Shown here piece after piece: positions 5,311 through 6,681 of a stretch of DNA of 6,681 nt. Below the pieces are notes generated by a model. That model did not search any database. It saw only the letters and a list, made by a program, of their open reading frames with translations, and was not told the origin of the DNA. Within the stretch, counting starts at the first letter, position 1. Each line of letters starts with the position of its first letter. The stretch is from a bacterium (lineage in GTDB: Bacteria; Patescibacteriota; Minisyncoccia; Phycocordibacterales; UBA10002): positions 1-6,681 of the forward strand of contig JAUYPY010000033.1 of the NCBI GenBank assembly GCA_030697445.1, given 5' to 3'. Position numbers and translations under genes: made by a program.

Positions 5311-5583
5311 ATGGCGCATAAAAAAGCCGGCGGTTCGGCGAAAAACTTAACGAAGCGAAATCCGCAGTTCCTGGGTACGAAGCTCTATGGAGGCGAGACG
5401 GCGCGCATTGGAAACATCATTGTGCGCCAGCGCGGAACGAAAATTATTCCTGGTAAGAACACCGGGCTCGGCAAAGACCACACGATTTTCGCGCTGAAAG
5501 ACGGCGTAGTTACTTTCAAAGACAAACGCAAAACTCGCTACGACGGCCGGATCGTCTCGCGCAAGATGGTGGAGGTTATTTAG
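5311..5583 (+). CDS. rpmA: 50S ribosomal protein L27
   Basis: A 90-residue protein of normal L27 length, part of the large subunit, whose N-terminal tail reaches the peptidyl transferase centre. MAHKKAGGS at the start, IVRQRGTKIIPGKN (37-50), GKDHTIFALKDGVV (54-67) and the basic C-terminus are diagnostic. No cleavable N-terminal extension precedes MAHKK. The segment after GGS differs from the Escherichia coli protein: the NGRDS motif there is replaced by KNLTKRNPQFLG. The usual partner gene for L21 is not upstream; the neighbour is divergent. No Shine-Dalgarno sequence precedes the start, and the 3' end overlaps that of the opposing L9 gene by 8 bp. Confidence 0.97.
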   Translation: MAHKKAGGSAKNLTKRNPQFLGTKLYGGETARIGNIIVRQRGTKIIPGKNTGLGKDHTIFALKDGVVTFKDKRKTRYDGRIVSRKMVEVI

Positions 5584-6019
5584 CTACGACGACAATCGTG
5601 CACGCGGCTTTTGCATCCCCTGCAACAATTTCAATCGCGTGTTCGCCGGTTGTTTTAATCGGTTGCGCGGACTTGAGAAACTCCGGCGATACGGCGATAC
5701 CGGTTTTTTCTTTTAGCGCTTTTGCAATCTCGCTTTCGTGAATGGCGGCAAAAAGGTGCCCTTGTTCGTTTGCTTTTGCGGAAATTTCAACGCGCGCGCC
5801 GTTAATCGTTTTGAGATTCTTCGCAAGCTCGCTTGCGCTCGCGACTTTGTTTTCTTCAGCCCCCTTGCGCGCCGCTTCGGCGCGCGCGAGCGCTGAAGCC
5901 GTTGCGGCTTCCGCAAGTTTGCGGGGAATTAAAGAGTTTTGCGCAAAGCCGTCTGCGACATTTTTTATGTCCCATTTTTTTCCAACCTTCGGGACATCTT
6001 GCAATAAAATTATTTTCAT
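5576..6019 (-). CDS. rplI: 50S ribosomal protein L9
   Basis: A 147-residue protein, close to the 149 of Escherichia coli. The N-terminal domain binds 23S rRNA and is recognised by MKIILLQDVPKVGKKWDIKN and the GFAQNSLIPRKLA stretch (residues 24-36). A long Ala- and charge-rich connecting helix (about 37-70) follows, then the C-terminal domain with TGEHAIEI near 122-129. Its ATG overlaps the TGA of the upstream S41 peptidase gene (6016-6019) and no Shine-Dalgarno sequence is visible, so translation is probably coupled to the peptidase gene. L9 is reported absent from some Candidate Phyla Radiation lineages, so its presence narrows the host's position. Confidence 0.96.
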   Translation of the reverse strand: MKIILLQDVPKVGKKWDIKNVADGFAQNSLIPRKLAEAATASALARAEAARKGAEENKVASASELAKNLKTINGARVEISAKANEQGHLFAAIHESEIAKALKEKTGIAVSPEFLKSAQPIKTTGEHAIEIVAGDAKAACTIVVVAK

Positions 6020-6681
6020 ATATTGAGTAACTGTATCGCCTTCTCCATCTGCGGGTCGCGACCTTTTTCAATATCATCTTGTGTCATTGGCACTTCCACA
6101 TCCGGCGTGAGCCCATTTTTAGAAATGGAAACGCCGTTCGGTGTTAGCCAGCGCGCAATCGTTACCTTGAGCGCCGTGTCGGGCGTTATGTCTATGAGCT
6201 CTTGCACGCTTCCCTTGCCGAAGGTTTTGACGCCGACGAGTTTTGCCTTGCCGTGTTCGCGAAGCGCTCCAGCAAGAATCTCCGATGCGGATGCCGAGCC
6301 CGCATTAACTAGTATCGCCATTTTTAAATTTTTGTTGAACACATCATACCCATGGCTCCGATATACTCGATTTGCACCGTTGCCTCCATGATCTTCCGTC
6401 ACAATTGTCTCGCCGGCTGGAAGAAAGAAACTCGCAAGGTCAACAGCAACCTCCAAAAAACCGCCGGGGTTGCCGCGCAAGTCAATAATGAGTTTGTTGG
6501 AACGACTGACGATAAAGTCGCGTAGCGCGTCGCGGAACATCTGCGGCGCCGCGGATGAAAAATTATAGAGCTTAATCACAAACACACCGTCTTCGCGTAG
6601 CCCATTCCCATTCGCAGTCGTCGTTGCCATATCCCCCGCTTTTTTCGGCGATTCCTTAAACTCCGTGTCAATTGTCGGAAT
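6016..6681 (-). CDS. C-terminal-processing peptidase, S41 family, 5' end cut by the window edge
   Basis: The frame stays open to the right edge, so 221 C-terminal residues are visible and the true start, signal/anchor and most of any PDZ domain lie outside. An ATG at 6630 is internal. Members cut proteins near exposed C-termini, usually in the periplasm or outside the membrane. Visible marks are IIDLRGNPGG, the catalytic serine in GSASASE (codon 6291-6289) and the catalytic lysine in TFGKGSVQ (codon 6216-6214). The serine-lysine spacing of 25 residues agrees with CtpB and the chloroplast D1 peptidase. WLTPNGVSI and GLTPDVEVP end the core. Both catalytic residues are intact, so it should be active. 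It is directly upstream of rplI with an ATGA overlap. Confidence 0.95.
   Translation of the reverse strand: MPTIDTEFKESPKKAGDMATTTANGNGLREDGVFVIKLYNFSSAAPQMFRDALRDFIVSRSNKLIIDLRGNPGGFLEVAVDLASFFLPAGETIVTEDHGGNGANRVYRSHGYDVFNKNLKMAILVNAGSASASEILAGALREHGKAKLVGVKTFGKGSVQELIDITPDTALKVTIARWLTPNGVSISKNGLTPDVEVPMTQDDIEKGRDPQMEKAIQLLNI

Noticed and set aside
5287..5319. Longer start at 5319 for the Ada-like protein
   Set aside because: It would overlap the L27 start and add residues unlike the family; the ATG at 5286 fits the -10 element better.
5867..5885. GC-rich 8-bp hairpin with a 3-base loop inside rplI
   Set aside because: It falls in the Ala/Arg-rich connecting helix, where codon composition alone favours such repeats, and no T-run follows.
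6628..6630. ATG at 6630 as the start of the S41 peptidase
   Set aside because: The frame remains open to the window edge and the core domain would lack its N-terminal part.
1..6681. CRISPR array, insertion sequence, integron or prophage
   Set aside because: No regularly spaced repeats, transposase or integrase, terminal inverted repeats or phage genes are visible.

Overview
The window looks like part of a small, tightly packed bacterial genome, most likely a member of the Candidate Phyla Radiation (Patescibacteria, perhaps Parcubacteria). The support is indirect. Neighbouring genes overlap by ATGA junctions or lie 1 to 45 bp apart, most starts lack a Shine-Dalgarno sequence, the L27 protein has a divergent N-terminus, and there is a short membrane protein with an Ada-like zinc-ligand domain of a kind I associate with that group. 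No 16S gene or other decisive marker is present. The longest gene-free stretch is only 157 bp (1080-1236).

Layout: (1) 1-1079, minus: a B12-binding-type radical SAM enzyme, cut by the left edge. (2) 1080-1236: a divergent promoter region. (3) 1237-4554, plus: a Cu(+)-type P1B ATPase (copA), a DoxX-family membrane protein, a 25-residue Lys/Arg/His peptide gene that the supplied ORF list is too short to include, and a VKOR-family disulfide-generating membrane protein whose start overlaps the stop of the small gene. (4) 4556-5286, minus: an Ada-like zinc-domain membrane protein, a small two-helix membrane protein and tRNA-Pro(CGG), probably one transcript. (5) 5311-5583, plus: ribosomal protein L27. 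(6) 5576-6681, minus: a C-terminal-processing (S41) peptidase cut by the right edge, coupled to ribosomal protein L9, whose end overlaps the L27 end by 8 bp.

How the genes may work together: copA exports monovalent copper, VKOR drives disulfide formation outside the membrane, and DoxX is a small quinone/thiol-linked membrane protein. All three act at the cell envelope and are co-oriented, so the 1237-4554 block can be read as an envelope copper and thiol-redox cluster. That is inference from co-location. I see no copper repressor, metallochaperone or DsbA-type partner in the window. The most unusual item is the 25-residue peptide gene with a perfect tandem KHAKR repeat, an extended -10 element placed to give a leaderless mRNA, and a 4-bp overlap with VKOR. 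The rest (L27, L9, tRNA, S41 peptidase, radical SAM enzyme) consists of recognisable families, and I do not see clear evidence of a wholly new system.
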